A DNA stretch of 64,000 nucleotides from Branchiostoma floridae (lineage: Eukaryota > Chordata > Leptocardii > Amphioxiformes > Branchiostomatidae): positions 4,118,732 through 4,182,731 of the forward strand of contig NC_049981.1 in the NCBI RefSeq assembly GCF_000003815.2. The letters run 5' to 3'. Positions 10,440 to 23,082 of this stretch are shown here, one piece after another. The notes under the pieces are model-generated. The model worked only from the letters and a program-made list of their open reading frames with translations, ran no database searches and was not told the DNA's origin. How positions within the stretch are numbered: the first letter of the stretch is position 1; the number at the start of each line of letters is the position of its first letter. Made by a program: the position numbers and the translations under genes.

Positions 10440-10924
10440 TTGTTTGAACTTTGATTCATTCATGAAAGCTCAAATCGGCCTGCAGGTCGCTTTTCATTGA
10501 AGTCATGAGGGAAGAGGCAAGGGTCAGACAAAGTATATAACAGAGATAAAGTTACATCGTTTTGAGTCCTTATAAGTCCTATACGTCTATATACACAATT
10601 TACATTTACATACATACAAAACACATGATAGAAACTGCTACATGATTCGAGTCCGTTCATTTGGCCGTTCTCATCACTTTAAGAGTCTCTTGAAGGAAGC
10701 CAAAGTTGGGGCTGTGTATATGTCCGGTGGTAGACTGTTCCAGATGGTAGGTCCACGGTAGGCGATGGCTCTTCTGAAGGTTTCTCGGTGGGGTTTGGGG
10801 ACAGCAAGTTGATTGCTTGTGCTTTGCCTGGTTGTTCTTGTGCTTTGGTCTCGGCAATAGACAAACATCTGGCGCATGTAGGGTGGGAGTTTGCTGTTAA
10901 GAGCTTTGTAGACGAGTACACATT
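10440..10924 (-). mobile_element. LINE 3' fragment with reverse transcriptase C-terminus
   Basis: Minus-strand reading LVYKALNSKLPPYMRQMF, later YRGPTIWNSLPPDI and LASFKRLLK followed by a stop. This YRG..WNSLP..I..A.SL..FK pattern is the C-terminal end of CR1/L2/Jockey-type ORF2 proteins. It is 5'-truncated and ends in a 3' UTR with a (CAAA)-like tail. Copy 2 lacks it, so it arrived after the duplication or was lost there. Confidence 0.78.
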
Positions 10925-11333
10925 ATCCACGATCTTCGGGCGTATCGATGGAAGGTCGGCCATATTTAAGACAGAGGTTTGCGCGTATTTTTCACCTGAA
11001 AACCGTCCCTGTCACATATATGCCATACTTTGTACCTTTTACAATTGTTGTGCAATAATTGTATTATTTTAGGCGAGGCTCGGGCGATGCGATTACCGCA
11101 GAATCGTCGTCCGATCGATTTTCGCTATATGTGACGGGCCCGGGGTATTATGACTGCAAGCGCCACAGGTGTCCCACCCCCAACGTTCCAGATCCCTCCC
11201 GACATCTCCGCAGATATCGGAAAAACCTGTGTCTAGATTGGGCCTTAGGCTAAATAGGCTTACGATCGCGAATATCTCAGTCTAAACCAGCAACTAGAAA
11301 TGAAAAACTGATCGGATTTTAAAGTTGAAAATA

Positions 11334-11542
11334 ATGTAAAGGTATTTAAGTTCGCGGGATTCAATTTCGCAGTAGCGGGAAAAATGACTTTTCGCGGTGG
11401 TTTTATGTTCGCGGTAACACCATGAACTGCAGTCTAATACCATAATAGAAAAATGTTCGCAGTGGTTTAAATTTCACTGTGAAGTGGTCACCGCAAAAGC
11501 CGCAAACATTAATCCACCGCGAACATTTCTGCTTTTACAGTA
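11334..11542. mobile_element. TTCGCGG-type MITE (copy 1)
   Basis: About 210 bp with weak terminal inverted repeats and many TTCGCGGT/ACCGCGAA words in both orientations. Non-coding. Confidence 0.6.
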
Positions 11543-12316
11543 AGCAGGTGGCTTATAGCTTATTACATGTGCAGTCTCAGTCTCCTACAATAGCAAGAAA
11601 ATTCTAAATTGTACAACGTTAATTTGACTTAACTTTACTTCTAACACGCATTGCTCACTCGTTCTCATTGAAATGTGGAAATTTTTTGTTCCAAAAATAA
11701 ATCGGCTTATTTTTTCAGTGAAACCAACCTGTTTGTTTAGGAAAATCCCTCTTTTAACCATAGCCAAAATATGGCAACTTATTATTTCCTTACCCATTGG
11801 TTATGTATTACCGGTAACGTTTGTTACAACAGTAAACTTTGACCTTTTTCCTTCGAAATGATTAACATTCTTGGCTACATCATTTAGATATAAGAGGACG
11901 TCCTTAGGGAAATTTAAAAAGTAGGTAGCACTTTTACATCAGGTCACATGGAAAGAATAGAAAGCATAGAACAATTGTAACGTTTGTTACAGTCATTTCT
12001 GTACAACATTTTGTTAAGCAAGGTGGGATGCAAATGGCCCTTTCATGTTTCTTTAGGAAGCCAGAAAACTGTAAAGCGTCACAAAAACGGCAATTTCTAG
12101 TCTTATAGTAATATAACCGTGGCAACCATCGTACTCTTGGTAATAAATTTGTTACCAAATCTGGCGACAGGCATAAACCACCTCACACAGCCTCCAAGAT
12201 CAGTGACAGTAGCGATCTGACGTGATCAGTCAAATGGCCTGGGTAGCTGGTTTCAGTCATGCCGAACAATCATTTGGGGAACTGAATTGTTACATTTTTG
12301 TCTACTATTTGAATTG

Positions 12317-12595
12317 AAACCGGTGCAATGGCCTAGTGGTTAGAGTGTTCGCCTTGCATTCGGTAGGTCGTGAGTTCGAACCCCGGCCGGGTCATACCAA
12401 AGACTTTAAAAATGGTACATGCTGCTTTCTCTGCTTAGCACTCAGCACTAAAGAGAAAGAGTATGGAAGTTAAACACACATCACTACCAGCGGACCAGCC
12501 CCCTGCTGTAGTGGCTTACACATGTGTGGCCCAAGGGCTACTCGAAATGGAGATGGGCGCCACCCCAAAAGCATCTGCACAGATGTAAGGGTAAC
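12317..12595 (+). mobile_element. tRNA-derived SINE with target-site duplication
   Basis: Pol III A box TGGCCTAGTGG and B box GTTCGAACCCC at the 5' end, followed by a non-tRNA body containing GTGTGGCCCAAGGGCTA. Flanked by TTTGAATTG at 12308-12316 and 12596-12604. Copy 2 has an uninterrupted site near 23735. Confidence 0.82.
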
Positions 12596-12869
12596 TTTGA
12601 ATTGTTCGTTTCTTCTAAGGCGACAGCCATTTTTTAGGGGGTGAAATTCCAGCCGTGGCTATAACAATCTTCCAAGCAAGCAATCAACCAATATGAATGT
12701 TGTGGTGCATCTTTTGTAAAACATAACAAAGTGACGTTTTCTATAATTTGCTCCATAAAAAGTCGTAAAGTCAGGCGACAGCATTTTTCACATTTAAATC
12801 AGAACGAGCCTGCTACCAGATAACTACTTGTCGATCAAGTTACAGACAACAAAACCGAATGTAATGGGA

Positions 12870-13365
12870 GATGCAAAAGGGCAGTGGGAAAAGAGAAAAA
12901 TCATACACAACTTTAGTTAGACCTAAGTAAGAATACGCAGACATAGCTTGGGACCAGTGCAAGCGTCAACACGCTCAGTCAAACGTGTTAGAGTAGAGAA
13001 GGGTCGCTAGATACGTGGCCAATGATCGTAGGAAATCACTGGCGTATCTCAACTTCAGAAAAATCTGGTATGACCCACCCTTCCTGACATAAGAAAGCAG
13101 GCACACATCACTCTTCTCTTCTCTTCTCTTCAAAACCGTCAGCGGTCAAGTAGCCGTACTTGTTCACTGCTATGTCATCAGGAACATAAACCCCACTAGA
13201 GGTCACCAATACGGGTTCGTTATTACCCTTGCATGCAAAATAGACAGGCAGAAATAGAAACAGTCTTTCTTTCCGTACGAGTGAAGAATGGAACAGCTTG
13301 ACAGCAACGGTAGCGTAAATCTCAGTCCCACTCTTGAGAACTTCAAGTTACTGATATAACGTTAG
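12870..13365 (+). pseudogene. Degenerate LINE reverse-transcriptase fragment (copy 1)
   Basis: Plus strand shows YTTLVRPK-stop-EYADIAWDQC, then RRVARYVANDRRKSLAYL and, further on, SEEWNSL. These match the LVRP.LEYAS..WDP and RRAARFV.NDY words of CR1/L2-like ORF2. Stops and frame changes show it is dead. Confidence 0.65.
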
Positions 13366-13499
13366 TTTTCTCCAACCTTGCAGTAGACGCTCCCTTTATA
13401 GGCAGCATAATTTTGAACATATGGCAGCTGCCTTACCGAAAAAAAAAGAAGAGAGAATACAAATCTCACCTGACCCGGCGTCTACAGGACAAAGGAGAG

Positions 13500-14985
13500 C
13501 CACGGCCACGATAGAACACAACAATGTCAAGACAAATGGAGACGACATCGCACGACAATATCAAGATTTCCGCGAAACTTTTAAAAAGTGAACTCTCCAC
13601 TGTTGATACAGGGACACTGTCTTCTATACTTCTGAAGAATTGTCTAAGATGGCGCAGTCATCTCCTCAGGGGATTCTTACATACGTCAATCACTAGACCC
13701 GCAAACCTGTTTGGTTGGTTGTCTATGTCTATCATTATGCAAGGGTAATTGATTATTTTCACTTCACCATACCGTGGGTACGGTACGTAGTGAAAATAAT
13801 GTTTTCCCCACGTTTCTTCTTCTTCTCTGTCTTCTCCTGTCGCTATCTTTAACACTCAAAAACTCTAGTGGTGTCCATTTGGAACCCAGTCGTATAATTT
13901 GAAGTGCCATAATTTGAACATCTTTTATCGAGAGAAAATATTAATTCCGTGACTTTGTCATACAATATCTGCTATACACTCTCCTAAGTTTTTTTTTGGT
14001 ACAATACTGTGGAAATTATACAGGAAAGTCTATGTTCAGTCCGTTTGGTGTCAAAATGAACCCCAGCAAAATGTGCAATTTTTAAAACAAACTTTTGAGA
14101 CCCACACCTAAACTACATATTGTATGTCCACCAAATTTTTAGAGAATAATTAAGAGCAAATGTCTGTAAGGATCAAACGGTGGTGGCAGGGGTAAAAAAA
14201 ATAGATTTGGCTCATATTTCGACAGTGATAGTACTTGGTCCACAACCCCTCAAAGTAGCTTTCTTTTAGATCAAAACTCCTTGTTGCCATGGTAACGGGC
14301 AAACAAAGGTTTCTGGCCAATTTCCCCAATTTTCGCATCTCAAAAACACAGAAATCAGCATATTTTACGGCACTGTCTCGGCAACACCTTTAAACCTATC
14401 ATCAAAACAAAACAAGATCTGAATAGACCAACATTTTGACTTTTAAAAATTGTTGTGAAATTTCCAAAGTCGTACATTTTAGTTCTTGGGCAGCCTGAAA
14501 ACAGTGCAATGTTTCAAGCTACAAAACAAGTTGATTTTTGGCCCTCCTTTGTAACGCTATAAGTGCCGCTCTGGTACTTTTTTTGGCTTGAAATTTGTAA
14601 CATATATAGATCATTAGAATATCTATCAAATGCATGCTTGCAAAGTTTGGTAACTTGTTTAGTTGTCACGTATGCAAATGTTTTACGATGCTGATGTACA
14701 AATGTATATTCTAGACGAACACGTTCACCGGGTAGCCTAGTCACCGATCAGCCAACCGGCTTATATATCCATGCACATCTTGCAGTTCAACGACAGGCAA
14801 AGTCATTTTCTTTACGCGAGTTGTCTGGGAGGTAATTTGAGATTTGCTACACAAGAGACTGACGTGAGATTGAAAAGGTCACACAAACACACGTCACAAC
14901 TTGACATAAATGGCGTCTTCACCAGACAAATGTTTGTCACCACGACCGACACTTGTTTTGCAGCAACTTTCGATACTGTTTGGGC
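13500..14985. other. Non-coding repeat-like DNA
   Basis: Contains a dispersed repeat (about 13650-13850; also at 24770-24965 and 21550-21745) with CACCATACCGTGGGTA and a CTTCTTCTTC tract. Beyond 14152 there is no copy in the second duplicate. No exon recognised. Confidence 0.5.
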
Positions 14986-16327
14986 TAGGGGTGGGTACGG
15001 TACAGTATACCGGTGTGAAAGGGATTTCGCCCCCCCCCCCCAGCGATCTCGAGATCTCGCTAGATCACTAGCGTTTTCGCCCCCCTTTAGCGTTATCGCC
15101 CCCCCCCCCCCAAGAGCAGCTGGTTACTACATATTACAGGTGCGCTACCTGGTACTATACTGCACCTGGGGAGTAACGTATATGGTGTGTTACCTGGTAC
15201 CTATATGGCACCTTATTACCGTACCGTCATACCTCGAAAGTCGATACTATATTGTTCGGTGCAAACATGACATTGAAATGAAAAAGACAATGTTTGCAGC
15301 TGAGGTGGCATAAAAACAGTGCTACTGCGAACGTATAAATCAACACCGCCTATGGTGCGGAATACGTCAGCTATATGTTTTCAATTTGTCGCAGTGTTTT
15401 CTTTCTTGTGCTGGAAACATTTCCAAAGTACTAACAAAATCACATGTGAATAATAGTTTCTCATTATAAACACTATCTACGCGCAAGTTCATATAGCTGT
15501 TGCTAAATGCTACACAAACACTGGTAAAGTACCAGTCTTAAGAAACACGGGTAAATGCATCAGTTCCTAAATACTAGAAAAAAACAGGCATGTTGGAGGT
15601 GAAGATATCCCTTTGCCAGGTGCATATACCAAAATGTGCGTTATGCTAGTTAATACCTAATATTTGCATAATCAATAAAGACATTACATAGTTCTTTTGT
15701 GGTCACTTCATGGTAGAGACTTCATATTGGAGATATATAGGTTGCTTGAGGACAGGTGAATACAATGAAATACATCTTATGTCAAGACTCGGGTATATGC
15801 AATAATGGGAATACAAGGGACCCAACCCTCCTTGTCTGAAACAAGTTCAACTATCTTATTACCATGTAATTACGTTAATATTGATACTATGAATGGAGTT
15901 ATGTATCAAACTCGTGTACTTATATCATTCTGAAACTGCATTTTGTGATTTATACCAATCAACTTCTAAAATGTCATGTAAACCCGTTTTTTTTGGGGGG
16001 GGGGCGAAATCGCTAAAGGGGGCGAGGTCGGGGGGAGAGATCACTAGCCGGGGAGGGCGAGATCGCTAGTGATTTCGCCCCGGGGGGGCGAGATCGCTAG
16101 AGATCACGGGGGGGGGGGGGGGAGTGCGAGATCGCTGTCACACCGGTACAATATCGTTTTTGTCTTGTTGGACCGGTCAAGAAAAAAATCAGTTTACCGG
16201 ATGTTGGACCGATTCGATAATAAACAGATTACTAGTATACCAATTGACAGGCGTTCACGTATTTAAGAACGTCTGAAACTTGGACCGTACCTGTACCTGA
16301 ATTTTCTGTACCGGTTCCCCACCCCTA
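14986..16327. mobile_element. Large foldback element with C/G-rich arms
   Basis: Begins TAGGGGTGGGTACGGTA and ends CCGGTTCCCCACCCCTA. Inner arms (15020-15110 and 15990-16145) carry repeated GCGAGATCGCTAG, GATCACTAGCG and long C or G runs in opposite orientation, so the ends could fold together. The end sequence resembles hAT-type termini, but no clean 8-bp target duplication is visible. Confidence 0.55.
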
Positions 16328-16933
16328 ATTATGGCAGTGGGTTGTTATCATGATTGTGTGCATTTGGTCATTTGTACAAGTTGTGTACATTTTGATCAAT
16401 GAATGCAGTGGAAAATGAAACACATTTTATTCGTGTACCCACAAGGAAACCGAAAGAAACAGATTTTATTTAAAAAATGTGCCACAATTTCACCAAGCTT
16501 TAGCCACACAAAGAGGTCACCAAAACACTATTTCTACTAAAAGCAGTTCATTAACCACTACCTTCAAAGAAGAAGTCAAACCCGATAATAGTATTCATTG
16601 TATTTAGTTGATTAGACACAAGTTTTATGTACCACACTGATAACTTCTTTTAGTCCTTGTGCAATTAGCCTTCGGGAATGATCTTTCAAATATAACATTT
16701 AGTAATCCACTGTGTCTAGGGCGCGGAATCGGTATTGGAAGGCCTCCCACAGCCTTTTACCTTCTCAAACGAAGTCAGGTTCTCATATTTACACCCGGGT
16801 GGAGAGAAGGAAGTGTTTTGTCTAGAGTTAACATCGGTGCCATTTCAGGTGACTCGAAGCTACGGCAAATGCGTTCTGGGACTAACACGCTAAAAATCTC
16901 GCCAGCAGACTGGCAATCAAAGCATATGAATAA
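16328..16933. other. Unique DNA before copy 2
   Basis: About 600 bp between the foldback element and the start of copy 2. No coding or repeat signal recognised. Confidence 0.4.
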
Positions 16934-18188
16934 GGTAAAAATTGCCAATAGAGGTAAATAATTTCGAGGGTTGCCACTAAGAAAATTTGGTGGCGATTCA
17001 TGGCCACCCAAAGACTTTGGCCTTCGCGCAAGTGGGGAGGGGGGCTCTCTATTGAGGTTTTAGCCTTGTAAAGCGGGTGTGACTTATTTGCTCTTTTACG
17101 GATTTTTATCTTTTACCCTTTGTGTCTATACTTTAAGCTGATGTTCCCACGATAAAGTCAAGTTTCATTCCAATACAATTTGGGACGCAGCGACGCTGCC
17201 AACATACCACAGTCACAGATCAAAGTAAGGTCTCAACTTTGACAAATGACAACAGACATCATCCCATCTCCGAATTTATTATAATTGCATGGTCTATGGC
17301 AAATGTGATGAGATACAATATGTAGCTTTGTGACAATATGCAAGGGAGCAGTCTCAAATAATATCGCCTGAAATGGTCTTATGACCCGTTCCAGCCTCGT
17401 TTTAGTGTATGACCCGGAAAATCCAAGATGGCCGCCACATCTGGAAATGACTTTCTGCGTACATTCAAGTCTTAATGGGTTTTGCATTACTAGTATTTGA
17501 GCTCATGTAAAGTTTGAGGTCGAAGAAATAGTTTTATATTGGATAACCAGGTGGCATAAAGGTAGATCAAATCAAAAGACATTTTCACCGCTGCAAATAA
17601 ATGTCGATACGTAACCCATACGAATCTGAATATACATAAACAGTGTGAACGCCTTCTTATATGGCGTGCAGTTTTTACGTAGGCGTGAATGTGTGCTGCA
17701 GAAATAAATAACTCTTATTTCAGACATAATTCCAACTAAAGATATGATAATGTGCAATGAAAAAGAAACACAGTTCAACTGGAACTATGAAAGCTTCAAA
17801 CCAAACATAACAGCGTCAATGAGAAAGATTAGGCTGCTATTGTCGGTAAAACAGCACAATTGGCGACGTCACGTGTCACGTGATCTCGATGATAGGTTAC
17901 TGAAACCTTCTGTGGGATATTTGAAACATTTCTAGCACAGTTTTTAAGAATGTTTTTGAAGAAAATGTTAACTACATTAACAAACATGAATTTCCATGCT
18001 TTCACCAAACAAATTCATGACATGCTAAATACCTAATACTATAATGGAATGCTAAAAACGTAATAATGAATACTGAATATTAGTACTTTTAGAGTATTGA
18101 ATGCCCTCATAAGTGTTCAGCCAAGTCTACTGTCAAAACTAAAAACATTTTCCTCTTATACCTCATTTAACATTCTTAGTACTAATCA

Positions 18189-19184
18189 TCACCACAAAAC
18201 TCAGTAATCTTTAACAACAGTAAAAGTGCTTTTGCCCCCACAAAAAAAGATACATGTGCACAGTTTCACCACAAAACTCAGTAATCTTTAACAACTGTTA
18301 CAGTAAAAGTGCTTTTGCCCCCACAAAAAAGATACATGTGCACAGTTTCACCACAATACTCAGTAATCTTTAACAACATTAAACGTGCTTTTGCCCCCAC
18401 AAAAAAAGATACATGTGCACAGTTTCACCACAAAACCCAGTAATCTTTAACAACAGTAAAAGTGCTTTTGCCCCCACAAAAAAGATACATGTGCACAGTT
18501 TCACCACAAAACTCAGTAATCTTTAACAACAGTAAAAGTACTTTTGCCCCCACAAAAAATATACATGTGCACAGTTTCACCACAAAACTCAGTAGTCTTT
18601 AATAACAGTAAAAGTGCTTTTGCCCCCACAAAAAAATATACATGTGCACAGTTTCACCACTTTACCCAGTAATCTTTAACAACAGTAAAAGTGCTTTTGC
18701 CCCCACATTAAAGATACATGTGCACAGTTTCACCACAAAACTCAGTAATCTTTAACAACAGTAAAAGTGCTTTTGCCCCCACAATAAAGATACATGTGCA
18801 CAGTTTCACCACAAAACTCAGTAATCTTTAACAACAGTAAAAGTGCTTTTGCCCCCACAAAAAATATACATGTGCACAGTTTCACCACAAAACTCAGTAA
18901 TCTTTAACAACAGTAAAAGTGCTTTTGCCCCCACAAAAAATATACATGTGCACAGTTTCACCACAAAACTCAGTAATCTTTAACAACAGTAAAAGTGCTT
19001 TTGCCCCCACAAAAAAAGATACATGTGCACAGTTTCACCACAATACTCAGTAATCTTTAACAACATTAAACGTGCTTTTGCCCCCACAAAAAAGATACAT
19101 GTGCACAGTTTCACCACAAAACCCAGTAATCTTTAACAACAGTAAAAGTGCTTTTGCCCCCACAAAAAATATACATGTGCACAA
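18189..19184. repeat. 76-bp minisatellite, 13 units
   Basis: Same unit as at 1256-1633, with thirteen copies of the CTTTAACAAC/CTTTAATAAC core. The order of variant units suggests internal block duplication. Confidence 0.92.
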
Positions 19185-19203
19185 TTTCACCCAATACGAA
19201 GCA

Positions 19204-19603
19204 ATATCCACGTTGGTTTGATTATATGGATGACATCCAGGCGTGCATTATTTCTCGGTCATTTCCGAAGAAAAAAGGTTTTCAACCATAGTTTAAATCG
19301 TGCAAAGTAGCTTCAAATGAGCCGTGGAATGCACAAAAATATCGGAAAAAAGCTACTGAAGTCATAGAATGCTATTGTCAATTCCAAGGTCAAAGAAGAA
19401 AGATGCGAAAGAATGAAAACGAGAATATATTGTTCGGCACACCATATTATGTGTGTTATATCATTTTTCAGCCTTTGTGACCATCAGCTTCTATTCCTAT
19501 TGAAGGCAATGGGGGGGGGGGGCTTTTCTTTATTTGTACGCTCGTGTCAGTTCGTGTCATCCTCCCAGAGGATGATATCTATATAATCAAATCAACGTAT
19601 CCC
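19204..19603. mobile_element. Diverged Harbinger-like TIR element (copy 2)
   Basis: Duplicate of the element at 1654-2053, carried along in the segmental duplication. Confidence 0.62.
19529..19534 (-). terminator. Poly(A) signal AATAAA downstream of GLTP (copy 2)
   Basis: AATAAA on the minus strand about 120 nt after the gene C stop, conserved with copy 1 and again within the TIR element. Confidence 0.42.
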
Positions 19604-19653
19604 AACGTACTAACATATTTCTAGACTTTTTTTTTGTTTTCTTTTTTGTTTTC

Positions 19654-20261
19654 TTATAGATTGTTAGCCGTATAAAAATCTTGCAGAGCTTTTGTCAGGA
19701 TTCCAAGTTTATCCGCGTAGGTTTTTGCATCCCGAATCATCGCCTTTTCATCGCCTGACGCCACTTTCATTACGAAGTCGTGGTAGTACGGAACCGCTTT
19801 CATTGCAAGAGAAAAGATACTTTGCACCATCCAACCGTGGTATTTCTTCAATGATCTTTCATACGCAGCTTTTGCAACTTTAACCAGGTCAGTCTCACCT
19901 TCTGCGATCCCTGCCAAAAAATGTTGAGGGAACTCCAGAGCCCTTCTCAACCACAAGAGGGCGTCAGTGGCCGAGTTTTTAGCCTTTGTAGTTTTCTCAG
20001 CCATTTCCTGTTTGACGATGTCTTGTAAAGTGGAGAAGCGGTCCGGGTCGGTGGAGTATTTCTTAGTCAACTTGAGGATGTTTCCGTTTATGTCCGATTT
20101 TACAGGTGCAAAAGCCGTTTCTCCGAGAAGATCAAAGAAAGGTACCATGCGACGGCAGGCATCTAGGAACGGCTTGGTAGGGATGTCACCGTTTCCTGTC
20201 AGTTTGACACCTTTAAAACCAGACAGTAACTTCTCAATTTCCGGTTGAACACCGCGAGTTT
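19654..20261 (-). CDS. Gene C terminal exon: GLTP domain (copy 2)
   Basis: Second copy of the 608-nt GLTP exon, nearly identical to copy 1 (one visible change near the start, VQTE to VQPE). Same acceptor, same stop, all ligand residues retained (SDINGNILK, LLWLRRALEF, KKYHGW). No stop or frameshift, so it is either recent or under constraint. Poly(A) signal at 19529-19534. Confidence 0.85.
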
Positions 20262-20678
20262 CTGTAGGGAGAAAGCAAAGAATACAATGCATTAAACTTT
20301 ATTACCTTCGCCAGAATGGCAAGGTTATGCTTTGTGTCTTGTGTCTCTATATGTAGGTCAACAGCATATAACTAGAGTACCTGTGGAATGGCATTCCTGA
20401 TATTTGGTATTTAAGTAGCAGTTACAGAGACGAAGGTCCTGTTTGAAAATGGTTCACCTGGCACTTTCCGCCGGCACTGCAGTGAGGCGAGTGTGTGTGT
20501 CTGATTGTTTGCGGACAGCATAACTCGAATTTTCCACCGCTATATACGCAAGAATACCAGTGAATAATTGGTTTCTTGCGTCGATTTTTTTCCCATTCAA
20601 TATTCGATTTCACAGTTCCTACCACATGGCCACTGATATGCATTCTACCATTCTAACAGAACGTCACCATGTACCAAC

Positions 20679-20804
20679 CTAACTCAAGCAGTTCCCGTAG
20701 ACTGCGCAGTTTGTTGTTCAGCATCTCCAGTTCATCTGCAGTCCGGAACGCAGAGTCGTCATCAGAGAGAGCCATGTCATCGGCCCACTGCTCTTCGCGA
20801 GTAT
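20679..20804 (-). CDS. Gene C exon: acidic SDDD exon (copy 2)
   Basis: A 126-nt phase 1-1 exon homologous to 4951-5076. Here the motif reads DDMALSDDDSAF, closer to the ALSDDE words of gene A. Same acceptor and donor. No leader exon was found between here and 27 kb, because the 5.3 kb that carries the leader in copy 1 is missing from copy 2. The transcript is either 5'-truncated or begins in gene A. Confidence 0.6.
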
Positions 20805-21366
20805 CTGTAGAAATAAAGAATAAAGGAATTTTCTAATAAAGATGAACTGTAATTTCTACTTTTTTTGGGAAGTAAGGCTTTATTTAAAATGACTTCCACA
20901 AATACAGATGAAAGTCCAACTTAAGGTCTCATTGATGAGTTTCTTCTTCCCATAGACTTCTAGGTTATAATTCGTGTTTTGCATGGTCGCCTTTATAATG
21001 AAGCTACATGAAATGTCAGCAGATTTTTCATTCTCTGTTGAGCAAATTTACTCTATATAATAGAAAAAAATTGCCAATGACTAGAATCCATGGGTTTGTT
21101 GTTAATAGCAATTACAAGCTACAATTAGTCAATCCCAGCAAAATGCACTTTTTCTTGCTAGCGCACAACCGCACCACTCAGAACCCAGGACTGTGTACCT
21201 CCGACCTAGCGCGCGGCTGTCAAACTTTACCTGCTGATTTCTTCAGTTACAAGCAAGCTTTCACCAATCTAGCTTTTGATATCAGTTCGGCTGGCCAAAA
21301 GCGAATTTCTCACCGCTAAAAACATGCGTCCATGCAGCCGTTCAGTTTTTGGCTCGGATCTATTTT

Positions 21367-22446
21367 AGGTACAGGTAGAATATCTACGAAACAAAACTTA
21401 TGAATTTTCGTTGTCATCTAAACTTTGAAACGAAAGTTGTCCCTGTAGTTCCATAAAATAAGCCGCTAGGAAGCCCAAATGTACAGCATTACACCAAGAG
21501 CTGCCTAACCCTCCCAAGCGTTCCGCTGTATTGCCTAAGATACAAATCGACTAAGGGCGCAGTTATCTCCCCAGGCAATTCTTACCTGTGTCATTCACTA
21601 AACCCGAAAACCTGGTTGGTTGGTTGTTTATGTCTATGATACAGGGGTAATCAGTCATTTTCACTCCACCATACCGTGGGTATGATACGGAGTGAAAATA
21701 ATGTTTTCGACACCTTTTTTCTTCTTCTTTGTCTTCTTCTCCTGTCACAATTGAAAAAAAGTGGCCCAGCCGGACAGATTACGGACAGTTTTTGTCAATG
21801 AGGGGCAAAAAACACGACTGGAGTGATATTTTTGGGAAACCGGGCCCTGGATTAATTTTAAGTCGAAGATAAAATCTGTGAGAACCTTTAAAAGGGGCCC
21901 CTCGGTATCCGGCGGACCACCGGGGCAAATTTATGGCTTCTGGCCCCGGCCGGGGCTAGACCCCCTACGGGCACCGGTACAAATGTGGTCAAAGACGTCT
22001 ATTGTTGAACCTTCTCCACCTTTATTGCACCACTGTCAGGCAGTATATTTTTATAGCTGTATCCTAGATACCGTTAGAGAGCCTCATTGGAATGCAGTAC
22101 ACAAATTGCATGCTTTTTGTTAAAATGCAGTACACAAATTGCAGATACTTTTGTTATAATGCAGTTACGCACACAAATTACAGATACTTTGTTAAATTGC
22201 AGTACACAATTTGCTGAGATATCTTATTTTGTTTCCCCCCGGCTCGCCACCTACGCCACGATGAGGGCAGCGAGGACGAAAACACGGTTGATCATAGTTG
22301 GCCATTGTCGTTATTCCTGATATTCTCATCTTTAAAAACACGCTAGTGAGATACAGAGAGAACATAATCTGATCTGTCATGAGCAGAAATGCTGACCGTC
22401 GTTCTGCCGCCATTTTGAAAATCGCGCGATGTGTTTATACCCTCGT
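21367..22446. other. Copy 2-specific segment
   Basis: Replaces about 5.3 kb of copy 1. Holds a diverged dispersed repeat (21550-21745), a tandem repeat and a short minus-strand frame starting MAAERRSAFLL at 22413. The frame has an AAAATGGCGGC start context but no recognisable homology or good donor. Confidence 0.45.
22086..22216. repeat. Tandem repeat of about 36-40 bp, 4 units
   Basis: Four imperfect copies of AATGCAGTACACAAATTGC with a TTTGTTA spacer. Unique to copy 2. Confidence 0.75.
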
Positions 22447-22866
22447 CACATCATCCACGATCTTCGGGCGTATCGATGTAAGGTCGGCCATATTTAAGAT
22501 TGACAGAGGGTTGCGCGTATTTTTCACCTGAAAACCGTCCCTGTCACATATAAGCCATACTATGTACCTTTTACAATTGTTGTGCAATAATTTTATTGTT
22601 ATAAGCCAGGCTCGGGCGATGCGATTACCGCAGAATCGTCGTCCGATCGATTTTCGCTATATGTGACGGGCCCGGGGTATTATGACTGCAAGCGCCACAG
22701 GTGTCCCACCCCCAACGTTCCAGATCCCTCCCGACATCTCCGCAGATATAGGTAAAACCTGTGTCTAGATTGGGCCTTAGGCAAAATAGGCTTACGACCG
22801 CGAATATCTCAGTCTAAACCAGCAACTATAGAAATGAAAAACTGATCGGATTTTAAAGTTGAAAAT

Positions 22867-23082
22867 AATGTAGATGCATTTAAGTTCGCGGGGATTTAAT
22901 TTCGCGGTAGCGGGAAAATGACTTTTCGCTGTGGTTTTAAGTTCGCGGTAACACCGTAGACTGCAGTCTAATACCATAATCGAAAAATGTTCGCGGTGGT
23001 TTAAAGTTCACTGTGAAGTGGTCACCGCAAAAACCGCAAACATTAATTGATCCACCTCGAACATTTCTGCATCTACAGTAAG
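22867..23082. mobile_element. TTCGCGG-type MITE (copy 2)
   Basis: Duplicate of the element at 11334-11542. Its ends are better preserved here: TGTAGATGCA at the left pairs with TGCATCTACA at the right. Confidence 0.6.

Larger units (their letters stand above)
1..14152. repeat. Segmental duplication, copy 1 (discontinuous)
   Basis: Blocks 1-3031, about 4826-5640 and about 10925-14152 are highly similar to blocks in copy 2 in the same order and orientation. The duplication begins before the window. Intervening 3.03-4.83 kb (gap plus two TIR elements) and 5.64-10.92 kb (18S fragment, leader exons, piggyBac-like element, LINE tail) are absent from copy 2. Confidence 0.88.

Noticed and set aside
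14771-15313. 180-codon plus-strand frame
   Set aside because: Crosses the edge of the foldback element and reads through C runs; no family features.
22192-22437. Independent first exon for gene C (MAAERRSAFLL, AAAATGGCGGC context, TATAAA-like word)
   Set aside because: The TATA-like word is only about 20 bp before the ATG, no phase-1 donor follows, and there is no similarity to the other leaders.
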